Assembly (NCBI GenBank): GCA_008828725.1
Contig: MEHQ01002894.1
Coordinates: 207,592 to 271,591, forward strand
DNA length: 64,000 nucleotides
Origin: Saccharina japonica
Taxonomy: Eukaryota > Sar > Phaeophyceae > Laminariales > Laminariaceae
Direction: 5' to 3'
Under the pieces are notes generated by a model. It was not told the origin of the DNA. It ran no database searches and saw only the letters and a list, made by a program, of their open reading frames with translations. Shown here one piece after another: positions 44,296-55,056 of the stretch (position 1 is its first letter; every line of letters begins with the position of its first letter). The position numbers were made by a program, and so were the translations under genes.

Positions 44296-45006
44296 GGGCC
44301 GTTTTTAACGACGCGTATTTAGCAAATAAATTGCCAAATTTCCATTTTTTGGCAAGTTTTACTTGCCAAAATAGCAAAAAACTTGCCAAGTTTTTTTCCG
44401 GATATTTCCGTAGCTGTTCGTTGGCAAGTTTTTGGAAAGTCAAATTTGCTATTTCACTTGCCATTTGCGACCAATCACGCCTACCCAAGACCATGCAAAC
44501 CACACGCCGTTGCGCTAGACGCACGAGCTGCAGCAACACAGGAAGATACCGAGGGTTAGATGGTGGTGCTGACAGCAGATGATGGTGGCTGACGGCACTG
44601 CTGAAGGGGTTGCTGGCGCGGGTGACGAACCGCATGTAGGCGTGGCACTGGTGCCGTCTGGGGCTGATGCTCAAGTCAATCCCAATCAAACAGTCGCTCC
44701 AGCTTTCCCAAGACAACGAACAACGTGACTATGATCGCCCTGGAGGGCTGTCCACCTCTGGGATCTACGAGATATGCTTGGATCCGTCTCCAGGCCACCC
44801 ATGCCTCGACGAGGGTGTCGTCTAGCTGTCCGATCCTTGCTGTACGGGGTTTGATAAAAAAACTGAAGGCGTTACGTGGCTCAAATAGCAAGTTTCTTGC
44901 CATTTCATCGTGTTTGTCGATAGAAAGTATTTTCCAATACTTGCCAATTTGTTGTTGCCAAAATAGCAAGTTTTTTGCTATTTGCTCGTGTCGTTAAAAA
45001 CGGCCC
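44296..45006. mobile_element. 711-bp PIF/Harbinger-like element, TTA target duplication
   Basis: TTA flanks both ends. The termini GGGCCGTTTTTAACGACGCG and its inverse (CGTGTCGTTAAAAACGGCCC) are followed by subterminal CTTGCCAA/TTGGCAAG motifs repeated many times at both ends, like transposase-binding clusters. Minus frames inside (QLVRLAQRRVVCMVLGRRDW; VEAWVAWRRIQAYLVDPRGG) are protein-like but match no transposase that I know; captured host sequence is possible. Confidence 0.75.
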
Positions 45007-45148
45007 TTATACGTACGAATTTACGAATTTACGAAATATAAAACGTCAAAATATTAAAATATGAAATAATGAAAAAAAAAAAAAAAAAAGGGGGAAGGGA
45101 AAAAAGAAAAAAAAAAAAGAAAGGAAAAAAATTGAGCTATAAGGGTAA

Positions 45149-45859
45149 GGGCCGTTTTTAACGACACGAGCAAATAGCAAAAAACTTGCTATTTTGGCAA
45201 CAACAAATTGGCAAGTATTGGAAAATACTTTCTATCGACAAACACGATGAAATGGCAAGAAACTTGCTATTTGAGCCACGTAACGCCTTCAGTTTTTTTA
45301 TCAAACCCCGTACAGCAAGGATCGGCCAGCTAGACGACACCCTCGTCGAGGCATGGGTGGCCTGGAGACGGATCCAAGCATATCTCGTAGATCCCAGAGG
45401 TGGACAGCCCTCCAGGGCGATCATAGTCACGTTGTTCGTTGCCTTGGGAAAGCTGGAGCGACGGGTTGATTGGGATTGACTTGAGCATCAGCCCCAGACG
45501 GCACCAGTGCCACGCCTACATGCGGTTCGTCACCCGCGCCAGCAACCCCTTCAGCAGTGCCGTCAGCCACCATCATCTGCTGTCAGTACCACCATCTAAC
45601 CCTCGGTATCTTCCTGTGTTGCTGCAGCTCGTGCGTCTGGCGCAACGGCGTGTGGTTTGCATGGTCTTGGGTAGGCGTGATTGGTCGCAAATGGCAAGTG
45701 AAATAGCAAATTTGACTTTCCAAAAACTTGCCAACGAACAGCTACGGAAATATCCGGAAAAAAACTTGGCAAGTTTTTTGCTATTTTGGCAAGTAAAACT
45801 TGCCAAAAAATGGAAATTTGGCAATTTATTTGCTAAATACGCGTCGTTAAAAACGGCCC
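45149..45859. mobile_element. 711-bp PIF/Harbinger-like element, inverted second copy
   Basis: Same length as 44296-45006 and almost identical, in the opposite orientation, separated by 142 bp that includes A-rich runs. Its flanks (TAA and TGT) do not show a matching duplication. The pair forms a large potential hairpin. Confidence 0.75.
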
Positions 45860-46535
45860 TGTGAGTCAAACAAAACATACCGGCGGTGGAAAGCAGGTAC
45901 GAGGCGGAGAGGGCCCTCGGGTAGAGGCGGGGTCGATTTTTTTCGGGCGATTTTATATACCGTACGTCGTACATATTTACGTAGGAGTGCAGCGTCCCCG
46001 CCGAAGTGTAGTACTCGTAGTGTCTGTCCAGCGCGCGGCGGAGCTACGCTACTGCTGTGCTGCTACGCTGCTACGGCTGCTACTGCTGCTCCTATGTATC
46101 TGTGGATGAAACTGGCCGCGGTGGTCGTTGCATCAACTACACACTAACACCGCTGTTTACTGCTGTTGTGATGAAGTGGTCAATAGGTGTTGCAGCAGCA
46201 GCAGTGTTGATCAATGGCCGTATCAACACTGCTTCTGTATACGTATACGTGCACGTATCGTACGTAGCCGTGGCCAGTGGCCGTTGCAAAACACTGCTGT
46301 TGCTGCTGTTGTGCTGACGCTGACCGCTGATACTGCACTGATGAATTGTTGGCCGGCACTGCCTGCCGTCTGACTGGGTGGGGGTCGCTTTGGCCCCGCG
46401 CGGGCGAGCAGGTGGGACGACGAGTCGGGCACTGGGCGGGTGGAGCCTCTGTGGTCAATCCCTTGCCCGAGGAACGTGACTTCGTGCTGTATAGCGGACA
46501 TCGACGGAGACAATAGGTGAGCTCGTGGGATCTCG
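45860..46535. other. No recognised gene
   Basis: TGCTGCTAC-type trinucleotide clusters (46040-46100, 46185-46205, 46295-46315) and overlapping open frames on both strands without recognisable domains. Confidence 0.35.
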
Positions 46536-46622
46536 GTCAGTTGGTCAGTCAGTCGGTCCGTCGGTCGGTCAGTCCGTCGGTCGGTCGGTCGGTCGGTCCG
46601 TCAGTTGGCCGGTCGGTCGGTG
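46536..46622 (+). repeat. (GGTC)n microsatellite
   Basis: Degenerate GTCGGTC/GTCAGTC units over about 85 bp. Confidence 0.9.
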
Positions 46623-46749
46623 TCGTGCAAGCATGATCGCAGAACTTACCGGTACTACCCGGTGACACTTACGGGGGACCATAGAAATCACGACCCATCA
46701 GGTACACTAAAACCTATACTAAGTATAGATATAAATAGAATGAGCATCG

Positions 46750-47091
46750 ATGCCTCTCGTGATTTTGGAAATGGCCGAAGTCCCTCCTATCGTCTGGGCT
46801 TCAGACCGAAATGGAAACGCGTCAGCTCTCGGCGCCTCGCCCGCGCTTTCTCGTCCGTTCTCTCGCGGGTCGCCTTCTCCGGCCTCCGACGGGCCTGTTC
46901 CCGCTCGCGCTCTCTCGAGGTCGCGCGTCGCCGCCGAGCGCGGCGGCCTTCAATCCGTCGGCTCTTTCGAGACGGCGGGACATCGACACTTTTTCTTCGA
47001 GGCAGGAAGGCTATTTGCGGGGCGTCGAGGTTGTTTCTTCGAGGCAGAAGATCATTTTGTGGTTGTTTCTTGGAGATACTCGTACTCATAG
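46750..47091 (+). CDS. Uncertain GC-rich open frame
   Basis: A 113-codon frame starting MPLVILEMAEVPPIVWASDR lies in a GC-rich island with Ser/Pro/Arg composition and an internal repeat (FFFEAGRLFAG / CFFEAEDHF). The minus strand is open too (Arg-rich). No splice signals or family are clear, so it may be non-coding. Confidence 0.2.
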   Translation: MPLVILEMAEVPPIVWASDRNGNASALGASPALSRPFSRGSPSPASDGPVPARALSRSRVAAERGGLQSVGSFETAGHRHFFFEAGRLFAGRRGCFFEAEDHFVVVSWRYSYS

Positions 47092-47578
47092 CGAGGTTCT
47101 ACGTACGTACTTTTTACCTGTATTTGTTCCAGGATCTTGGGCTTTTTTTTCGGTCGCGAGCTTCGATAGCTCGGTCTCGCAAATGCGACTACCTACTCCC
47201 AACTACCTCCATGAGCGAGCTTTAGTCCCTTCCACCCCTTCGGCCTTGCTTCGTCGGGATACGAGTACGATACTACAGCAGCAAGCACGGCAGTCTTTGT
47301 ACAGTCAGTACTACCGTAGAACAGTAGTAGCACAATAATACGACAACAAAAAGTTTAGCCGATTTTTTCTCGGGTGGATTCATACTGCCTTGGTACTGAT
47401 GCTGTAGCTCCCTTCTTTTCAGGGTAGAAATATGAGTTTGTACGTAGAACAACAGCGTAGTACCAGGTACAAAGTACTGCTGTTTTGTACGTACGATGTA
47501 ACGAGCAGCTGGTCTGTAGCACTGAGAAGAACGTACGTAGAACCTCGCTATATTTCGGATCTCCAAGAAACAATCACG
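47064..47578. repeat. Inverted repeat pair (foldback)
   Basis: GTTTCTTGGAGATACTCG and TAGCGAGGTTCTACGTACGT at 47064-47110 recur in inverse at 47535-47578. The spacer is unrelated. A diverged foldback element is likely. Confidence 0.5.
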
Positions 47579-47803
47579 AAATAAGCTTGCTGCCTGTGTA
47601 TAGTGCTGTAGATACGAGTAGTCTGCTCCGACACGAGAGTCAGAGAAGGATTGAGACCCCCTTCCCGTTGCCGCCAGCTTTGAAATATCTCGACTGCATC
47701 CACACGCGCAACCGCTTGCTCGGCACGATGTGTTTTCGCCGCACGACCAAAACTGAGCCCGACACCGGGACCGCGACTGGTGCATTTCTGACAGAAACTG
47801 AGA

Positions 47804-48165
47804 AATGAAGTTGCGAACTGAGTATCAACACAGTTAGCGTTTCCTCCTTCCTGCGACACTTGGCATTGCCTTGACTCTGTACGTCGTATGTGTCAAATAT
47901 CAAAACAGAGCGATCGCCATCACATTGTTATCGTAAATCTCACAAACTATCCTGAAAACTGAGACTATCCACGGAACACCAAAAGCGACTGATCACATTT
48001 CTGAGACTGACTACTGTTGAGACTGAGAAATGAGGTTGCGAACTGAATATTTCAACACGCAGCATTCCCTTTTTCCTGCAACACTTGGCATTACCTTGAT
48101 TCTGCACGTCAGATATCGAAACACGACCGAGCGCCATCACATTGTCGTAAATATTAAGGATGGTA
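47804..48165 (+). repeat. Two-unit direct repeat, ~140 bp
   Basis: GAAATGAAGTTGCGAACTGA, CGACACTTGGCATTGCCTTG and GCCATCACATTGTTATCGTA in the first unit recur with changes from about 48028. Confidence 0.8.
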
Positions 48166-48207
48166 CGAAATAACTGATGTGCCAGGTAAATTGCCCTATC
48201 CGAAGCA

Positions 48208-48237
48208 TGGGTGCCGGCGAATGCCGGCACCCATGCG
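48208..48237. repeat. Perfect short hairpin
   Basis: CATGGGTGCCGGC-GAAT-GCCGGCACCCATG: 13-bp arms and a 4-base loop. Confidence 0.9.
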
Positions 48238-48244
48238 GAGCCCT

Positions 48245-48312
48245 TGTATGCCAGTATTTTTACCAAGCACATTTGGTCCTGATTACTATGTCCCCCCCCG
48301 TAATAGTTAAGC
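48245..48312. mobile_element. Foldback MITE F1, half-copy
   Basis: TTTTTACCAAGCACATTTGG and TCCTGATTACTATGTCCCCC with CGTAATA at the end; only one half is present. Confidence 0.6.
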
Positions 48313-48566
48313 TGCTGCCCCATTGTACTTACGCTGCCATTTTTTTGTGGGCCGTTTCTGTTTTTCGTCGTTTCTTCTCGATCGGCGAAACCAATGCCTG
48401 TTCGTCCTGCGAGGATGAGGGAGGGAAGATGATAGAATACTCCACAAACCACAGAGCGTTTTTTTTTTTTTTTTTCGCCGCAATCTCGAGGAGGAGAAAG
48501 AACCCTCTCCGGACTTCGAGTAGACGCAACGCGCGCGTTTTGAGGCCGTTTTCGGGAGGGAGGCGC

Positions 48567-48588
48567 GCCCGCGCCTTGAGGCGCGGGC
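48567..48588. repeat. GC-rich hairpin
   Basis: CGCCCGCGCC and GGCGCGGGCG flank TTGA. It directly abuts the hairpin MITE at 48589. Confidence 0.75.
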
Positions 48589-48676
48589 GTACGTTTTCTC
48601 TGGGCAGAAATGTTAGGACCGTTTGGTTTCCATATGTATGCCCCAACGGTCCTTACATTTCCGTCCAGAGTGGTAC
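48589..48676. mobile_element. Hairpin MITE (GGACCGTTT family)
   Basis: GAAATGTTAGGACCGTTTGG at the left pairs with CCAACGGTCCTTACATTTCC at the right, with CTCTGG-type outer arms and GTAC at both ends. Confidence 0.75.
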
Positions 48677-48954
48677 GTTCTAGCGCAGCGATGCAAGCGC
48701 TACTACAGTTGTTGTTGAACTTCTACATGCTGACAGCGGTAGGTAGATACAGTACATACCTGTCACTCTTACAAGGATCGGACAGGGCCGCCTATCGGCG
48801 GCCCCGCCCTCCATAAAAGTTGGAGAGTGAAGATAAAAGAGTAAATCGAGAAGTGATGGCGGTACCAAGAGGTGGAGGTTTCCGCAGGGAATGAAGTAAA
48901 ACTTGAAAAGTGGAAACGCAATGTGTATTTTAGAGAAATAAACACTTCAGGCAC

Positions 48955-49180
48955 TTTGTGTACTCGCAGTATTTCGGTGTTCAATACTCTCGATACTCGG
49001 AGTACACCGAGTAATTTAGATGTTTATACTCCGAGTACTGCTTGTACTCGAGTATAAGTACTGCTCATACTCCCAGTACTCGGAGTATTTGGGCCTTCAG
49101 TACTGCTCATACTCCAAGTATTCCGAATATTTAGGCCACCAGTACTCTAATAATCTCAGTACTCGGAGCATCTGTGTAAG
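48955..49180 (+). repeat. TACTCGGAGTA tandem motifs
   Basis: Roughly four ~50-bp units with ATACTC--AGTACTCGGAGTAT and GGGCCTTCAGTACTGCTCAT. Many are locally palindromic. Confidence 0.75.
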
Positions 49181-49187
49181 GATACTA

Positions 49188-49285
49188 AAAATGACGTCAT
49201 ATATTTTTCTGGGCGCAAAACTACACGTGATATTTTCATACGCAACAATAGCAAAAATAGGAAAGAACTAAAAATGACGTCATAT
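49188..49285. promoter_or_regulatory. Paired CRE-type palindromes (TGACGTCA) in a short repeat
   Basis: CTAAAAATGACGTCATATAT occurs twice, about 79 bp apart, each followed by TTTCTGGG or TTGCTGGG. TGACGTCA is the bZIP (CREB/ATF) consensus site. Whether it acts as a regulatory element is unknown; the duplication suggests it is part of a repeat. Confidence 0.4.
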
Positions 49286-49403
49286 ATTTTGCTGGGTATG
49301 GTACGCGAGGGATTTCAACGTTTTTGCTCCCCTTCAGCACGTATATATATGGACATATAAAATCCGTAAGTACGCGCGATCGAAGTATACTCAGCTAGCA
49401 AAG

Positions 49404-49446
49404 ATGAGCTTCGATGAAATCCTCGAGCTCACAGCTGTTGTTTTTT
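49404..49446 (+). other. SFDEILELTA-coding segment, copy 3
   Basis: Reads MSFDEILELTAVVF. Upstream GTAAGTACGCGCGATCGAA is shared with 15377. See 29406-29505. Confidence 0.5.
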
Positions 49447-50080
49447 AATTATTTTTTAAAATATATTTATGTAGCTTCTTGCAGCCCTTCTGTTTTTTTC
49501 TTGCGTCATATTCTTTTGGTACTATCCTCCGCCACCTTGGGGAGAGAGCGAGCAGTCGTCACACCCACCCTCGCACCACTCACCCACCACCCAACCACCG
49601 ACCTTCCCACTACAGCAGTACAGCAGCAGTGCAGCAGAGTACGTAGAGCAGTACGTAAACAGCAGAAGACAGGTGCGTTTGTTTTGTGCTGGGTATCGTA
49701 CGCGGGGGGTTGTATATAACTTATTTTCTTCGTCAACCATCCCTCTTCCAGAACCCAACCCAAAAAACACCCTGCCCGGAAATGTAAGGGCCGTTTGGGT
49801 ACTAATGTGATTACCAAAACCATCTCAAAATTTCGGATAGGGAGGTGGCATTCATACGTTACGTCGGCTACTGCTGTCGTTATTAATACCAGTAGTCGTT
49901 ACATTTATATATTATAGAAAAATATAATGATCGGACAGTTGACAACACAGATCCGACATACAGAGAACGGAAAGAGAACAGCAGGCGGGAACAGAAACGT
50001 TGCCACGTCATACGCAACAGTACTACAGCAGTACAGCAGCAGTCGCCTTACAGTAAAAATACATCAGTCGTATGATACAT
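49447..50080. other. Half-copies of repeats, no gene
   Basis: 49776-49806 is a half hairpin MITE (GAAATGTAAGGGCCGTTTGG). 49807-49857 (ATTACCAAAACCA...GGATAGGGAGGTGGCATT) recurs at 50444-50495. 49540-49560 (GGGGAGAGAGCGAGC) recurs at 51017. Confidence 0.5.
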
Positions 50081-50167
50081 ACATACCAGGTACCCGGAAG
50101 TTAAGGACCGTTTGCATATTAACATGTAATTGAAATGGTGCTTATATTTAGGGTCAGAGTGGTATGT
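50081..50167. mobile_element. Hairpin MITE (GGACCGTTT family), diverged copy
   Basis: ATACCAGGTACCCGGAAGTT and AAGGACCGTTTGCA at the left pair loosely with ATGGTGCTTATATTTAGGGT and CAGAGTGGTATG at the right. Confidence 0.55.
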
Positions 50168-50499
50168 TGATACTGCTGTGCATACATACTACATTATATA
50201 GGTGGATGGTCGTATATCACTCTGAAGACGTCCGTACCCAGGTGCGTAAAATGGTTGAATAGAGTTGTTGGAAGAAAATGAAAAAACGAAGAAGCGGTCG
50301 CCGACGCTTGGGGGAGCGAGGCACACTGTAGGCAAGTGGTTTAAGCAAAACAAATATCCAAAAACGGTTGAAAGCCTAGCATAATAGACATTTTCAGTTG
50401 TACCCGGGACATCTTAAATTTTTGTGTACTATTAATATTAATAATATGATTACCAAAACCAGGGTTAAAATTTCGGATAGGGAGGTGGCATTGAGGCTG

Positions 50500-51190
50500 A
50501 CTGCTGCTGCTGCTGCTTCTGCTGCTGCGGTGCTCTTGTTTGATTTTTGAAGGAAAACGTGATGGCCTAGAGGAAGTAGAGGGTGTCCCTGCTGCTGCAG
50601 GCAAGCGCCAGGGCTCAGGGTCCACGGAGACAAGCTACTGCTCTGCTGCTGGCATGATTGTAGTCGGGTGCTGGTTCTGCCGTTGTCTGGGTACACGCAA
50701 GCACGGCAAACCTGTGCCTCTGGCCTCCCTGGGTAGAGGAGGGTACACACAGCACACACACGTAGAGGGACACAGACAGCATAAACAGGCTGCGTCGCCC
50801 CCTGACCTTCTACTCTCTCACGGCGATAGAGCGCACGCTCCTACGCAACTAGCTACACACCATAGCGGGGGTACACCACCACAGCATGGTCAAGGAGCTG
50901 CACAGCAAGCGTCTCTCTCTATCTCGCACGCGCACCTCTCTCTCCTCTGCTCTCAGCAAGATGTGGTATAATGGTACGCGGGGAGTTTCAACTTTTTTTC
51001 GATTGTCCGCCACGCCGGGGAGAGAGCGAGCCGTCCCCGGGAGGGCTTCGCAAGCCCCCCGCTCGCCGAGTTCGACGCAGGCGCCCGCTCGTTCGCCCGA
51101 GACACCGAGGGCTGATGTGTGGGAAGGGCGCGGCACGCTCGCGCGGCGGTCGCCGGCTCGGCGGCGGACGGTAGACCAAGCTTTGTGAAG
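50500..51190 (+). other. Uncertain region upstream of the ITFG2-like exons
   Basis: Contains CTG repeats (50500-50530) and a GC-rich island (51010-51180) whose frame ends at a possible GGACG|GTAGAC donor. It might hold an N-terminal exon of the ITFG2-like gene, but I see no conserved blade in it and do not assign one. Confidence 0.25.
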
Positions 51191-51416
51191 TGTACCGGAT
51201 TCAGAGTAGGGTCAATTGGCCCGCTTCACGCTCAGCGCTCCATCGTAATAATAGTTACCCATTACGAAGTATGTATTTGCGAGTGTGTGCGAGATGAAAA
51301 GGGTTATACCTATATATTATATGTTTTTTCTTTAAACCTCTGTCGCAGTTGGCCGCGTCGGAATTGAGATGGTGGGATCGCATTTTTTTTCGCTTCCACC
51401 TTTTTTTCCCAGGCAG

Positions 51417-51689
51417 GAAGTTGTGATGGGGACCCGGGACGGAGGGATTCACGCCCTCAGCCTCGAGGTAACCCCAGAAGGCAGCGTCGAAAAAGAACAA
51501 GAAGAAACAGAAACGGGGACAGCGTACAATCGTCCCCGGCAAGGGGAGGGGAAATTCAGTGCTACTTCCCCTTCCGGTGAAAACGCCTGCAGCGATGCGC
51601 ACTCATCGTCATCTTCGGAGGGGCGGTCGCGGCCCTCGACTCCACCGATGGATGATCTGGCGCTCGACCAGACCGGAGAAGAGTGGCTG
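51417..51689 (+). CDS. ITFG2-like exon a
   Basis: Acceptor after TTTTTTTCCCAGGCAG (an alternative AG four bases earlier would alter phase). It codes for the blade EVVMGTRDGGIHALSLE and then a Glu/Ser-rich linker ending DQTGEEWL, with donor CTG|GTGAGA. Phase is 0 in and 0 out. Confidence 0.7.
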
Positions 51690-53208
51690 GTGAGAGCTTT
51701 TTGCTGTCTGCGTACTAGTGCGCGTGTGTCGCGTGGAGTCGGGGATTGTGAAACGGGTTGCCGAAGCATCCGACAGGCGGCACACCTGCGTTAGTACCTC
51801 ATTGTGTCATTCGCTGATGTCCCGTGTCATTCGCTGATGTCCCGGGTTTTTGGAGACGCTTCTCGTCAACTGAGCTAGTTAGCCTTGGGCGACAAACACG
51901 TCTTTTGGTGCCCCCGCCGAATTTTTTGGTGGCGTTTTCGTTGTTGCGGGCGATCGTCTGAAAAATTCTTCGGTTAGTTCACTTGACTCTACATCGCCGG
52001 CTGTCGTTCTGCTTCTTTCATACCAGTACTAATTTTACGCATGTGCTGAATAAATAGTGGCTTCTACCGATAGCAGAGGGTTGCCGCGTTGGTAGCACAA
52101 ACACCCAGCCCGGTCTCCCTTTCAGGACGGGCCGCCGACCACCGGCGTCGATTCCTCGCCCTTTCCCGTCGTTTTGCTCTCCTCTCCTCTCCTTATCGAG
52201 GTGCAGCCGGAGGAGGACAGGCCGTCTGATGCGCTGCGGGGGGTCTGGGGACGGGGGGGCAAGTGCTCGACGGACGCGTCCGAGTTGCGCGGGGAGGAAC
52301 GGAGAAGGACAGCGTCGCCGGACACGGTAGGCAAACCCCTTTCCTCCCCCAGGTACCGCGCGCGTGCAAGTAGTCTGTACAATTTTTAGTCTATCGCGCT
52401 GTGTATCCTCCTGAGTACTGCAATGTACCCATGTACTCTCCTGGGTAATGGGTACATCAAGCAGTTTTTTACGGTAGAATGGTTTGTTGTGGTTCTTCTT
52501 GAAGCAAAGCGTTGCACCCATCCACCGTTCTCTTGCTTGCCAGCTGGGCTCCCGCGCGCGCCGCTGTGCCCCCTAATGGAGCACGCCTTCGGGGGGGGAC
52601 GGGACGAGACGGGGGGTACTCGTGTCTTGCATGGCCGTAGTTGACGGGGGGGGGGGGGGGGGGGGGGGGGTTTGAAGGGAAAACCTAGCGGGGGGGCGGC
52701 GGCGGAGGTTTGAAGGGATAACCTAGCAGTAACCTACTCAGTCAGCGCTGACTGAGTAGGCTAGTTGTGGGTTTTCCAATCTCACCAGGCTACTATTACT
52801 GGGTGGACTATTGTTGTAATCAGAACCCACGATGGACCTAAGTACCGTGTACCCCTCTGTGTTTAGACACCATATTTGGTTAGGATTGCGATGTTACCCC
52901 CTAACAGTGGGCTATCTAAACAAACCAACAGAAGGATCAGCCGCTACTACACTACCGCCCCCCACCCCCCGCACCCCATCCGTATGCAAGCGTGGACGCA
53001 CGAGGTGCCGAAGTCCGCATCACAAGCAGCTCCTAGTAGGATGCAGCTCATTCTTCATGCGAGTCGCCGAACAACCTCACGGCGCTTCGCAAACCTTGGT
53101 GCAAGCAACGTCTGCCTGGTCGGTGAAAGCCCGACGTGCTCCGCCCCGGCATTGCAGGGACGCAAAGGTCTATGGACATACGACTGCGGCCATGCGTGGC
53201 ATGAGTAC

Positions 53209-53247
<39 letters not shown>

Positions 53248-55018
53248 CAGGTGCCACCCCCAGGCCCGACTTCCCCGGGCGGCGGCAAGCCTCGAGAGGG
53301 GTCCAGGCGCAAGCATCTGGACGAGCAAGACACGCTGAGGCCTCTGAACCCCCACTTCAGGAGCTTGCTGGAGTTACGCGCGGGGGGCGCGGTGACCAGC
53401 CTCTCCATCGTCCACTATCCGGAGGTGGTCGCCGTCCCGCCTACCTGCGCCGAGGGAACCCCTTGCCCTTCCGCTGCCGCCGCCGCCGCCGCCGCTGCTG
53501 CAGCTCTAGCCGATGGGTCTTCGGATCACAGTGGGGACGACGACGGGAGCCCCAGTGGGCTCGATGAATCGGGAGGGGGCGACGGCCGCTACAGTGACGA
53601 TGGCTGTAGCAAACCCCGCGCTAGGGACGGCCGCCAGGCATCCGATTCCAAGTCAGAAGCGGCGGCGGCGGTGACGGAAGCGGTAGAGCCAGAGCCGGAG
53701 GCAGAACCGGGGCCGGACGCATCCGCCGCGGGAGTTTACGTCGCCGTGGGCCTCGAGACGGGAGCTGCGGAGGTCGTGCGCCTGAGCAGGTGGCGCGCGG
53801 GGACCCGTCTGTTCGATCTCGTTGATACTGCTGCCCGGTTGTCGGAGCGGCGGCCGTCGGCGTGGGAAGCGGTGGGTTCAGGCGCGGCTGGCGGCGGCGG
53901 CGGCGGCGGCGGTAGGGGTGGCGATGGGGATGACGGTGATAATTGGGGTGGTGGGGGTGGGGGTGGGGGTGGGGATGGCAGTAGTGCGTCCAGCGAGCTC
54001 AAGCACCCCGGCCACGCCGGCGAACCCCCCGAACCTCTGGAAGGGTGCTTAGGCGGCAGTAGTCCGGCGGGAGAACAGAGGGAAGGGCGTAACTCCGCCT
54101 CCGGCGCGGGTGGCGGCGGCGGCGGCGGTGACGGTGAGAGCGACGACGAGGACGGGGTCGCTAGCCTCCGTTTAGACGGAGCGAAGATCGAGACGGAGCA
54201 AGGCGTGCGGTCGGCAGCGACGGCGGCGGGGCCTGCCGCCACCTCGGCTTGGTGCGGCTGGCGTGTCCCCGCTGATGTCGACGACGGACCAGTCGCTTAC
54301 TCGTCTCGCGGTTGGGAGGGGCCGGGGCTTGTCGTTGGTCTATCCAACCCCGCCGATGCTGCTGCTGCGGCCGCCGCCGCGGTCGCCGCCGCCACCGCTT
54401 ACTCCTCTACTTCTTTCGCCGTGACTCCGAACACGCCATTGCTCAACATGTCGGCCGGCGTGCGGGGGTGGGGCTGGGGGAGGGCAAGCGAGGTTGCCGC
54501 GGGAGGGGCGGAGGCGAGGGGAGGCGCGGTTGAGGACGACGAGGAGGATAGGATGTTTGCCGTGTGCACTCTGGACGGGTTCGTTCGGTGCTGCCGAGTC
54601 GTGTCGACGGCTGGAGGGCAGCCACGCTGGCGAACCATGTGGACGCGACGGACGAAGGCGAGTTTTTTTCGGGTTATCTCTTCTTTTATTTTTTGGGGGG
54701 GGGTGTTTGGTAGAAGCAGGCCGTTTTTGGCCCGCGCTGTGACGTTGATCACGCTTTTGCTTGTGACACTCGCGGGAGGTTTGGTTTGAGGGACCGGGGT
54801 TTTGTCGTGGTGCAACTGGTGTGACGTGCGCACGCGCGCACGCACGGGAAGGGGGTCTAGAATAGGTGGGTTTACCGTCGGCAGTGTCTCCTTCTGTTGC
54901 CCCACCTTCCGTGCCGACAGGGCAGCGGCCATGCTCTCCGTATCAACATCGTACCCTACCAGCACCTCCTCCTTCTGCTGCGTTGGCCAGCCCTCGTCTT
55001 TTTTGTGCCGTAGTAGCG

Positions 55019-55056
<38 letters not shown>

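Noticed and set aside
44676-45479. Protein-like frames in the 711-bp elements as host genes
   Set aside because: They are confined within mobile-element ends and repeated in both copies, so they are annotated with the elements.
53736-54242. Minus-strand 168-codon frame over the ITFG2-like exon
   Set aside because: Shadow of the GC-rich plus-strand exon. The plus frame carries the conserved CTLDG and VTSLS blocks.
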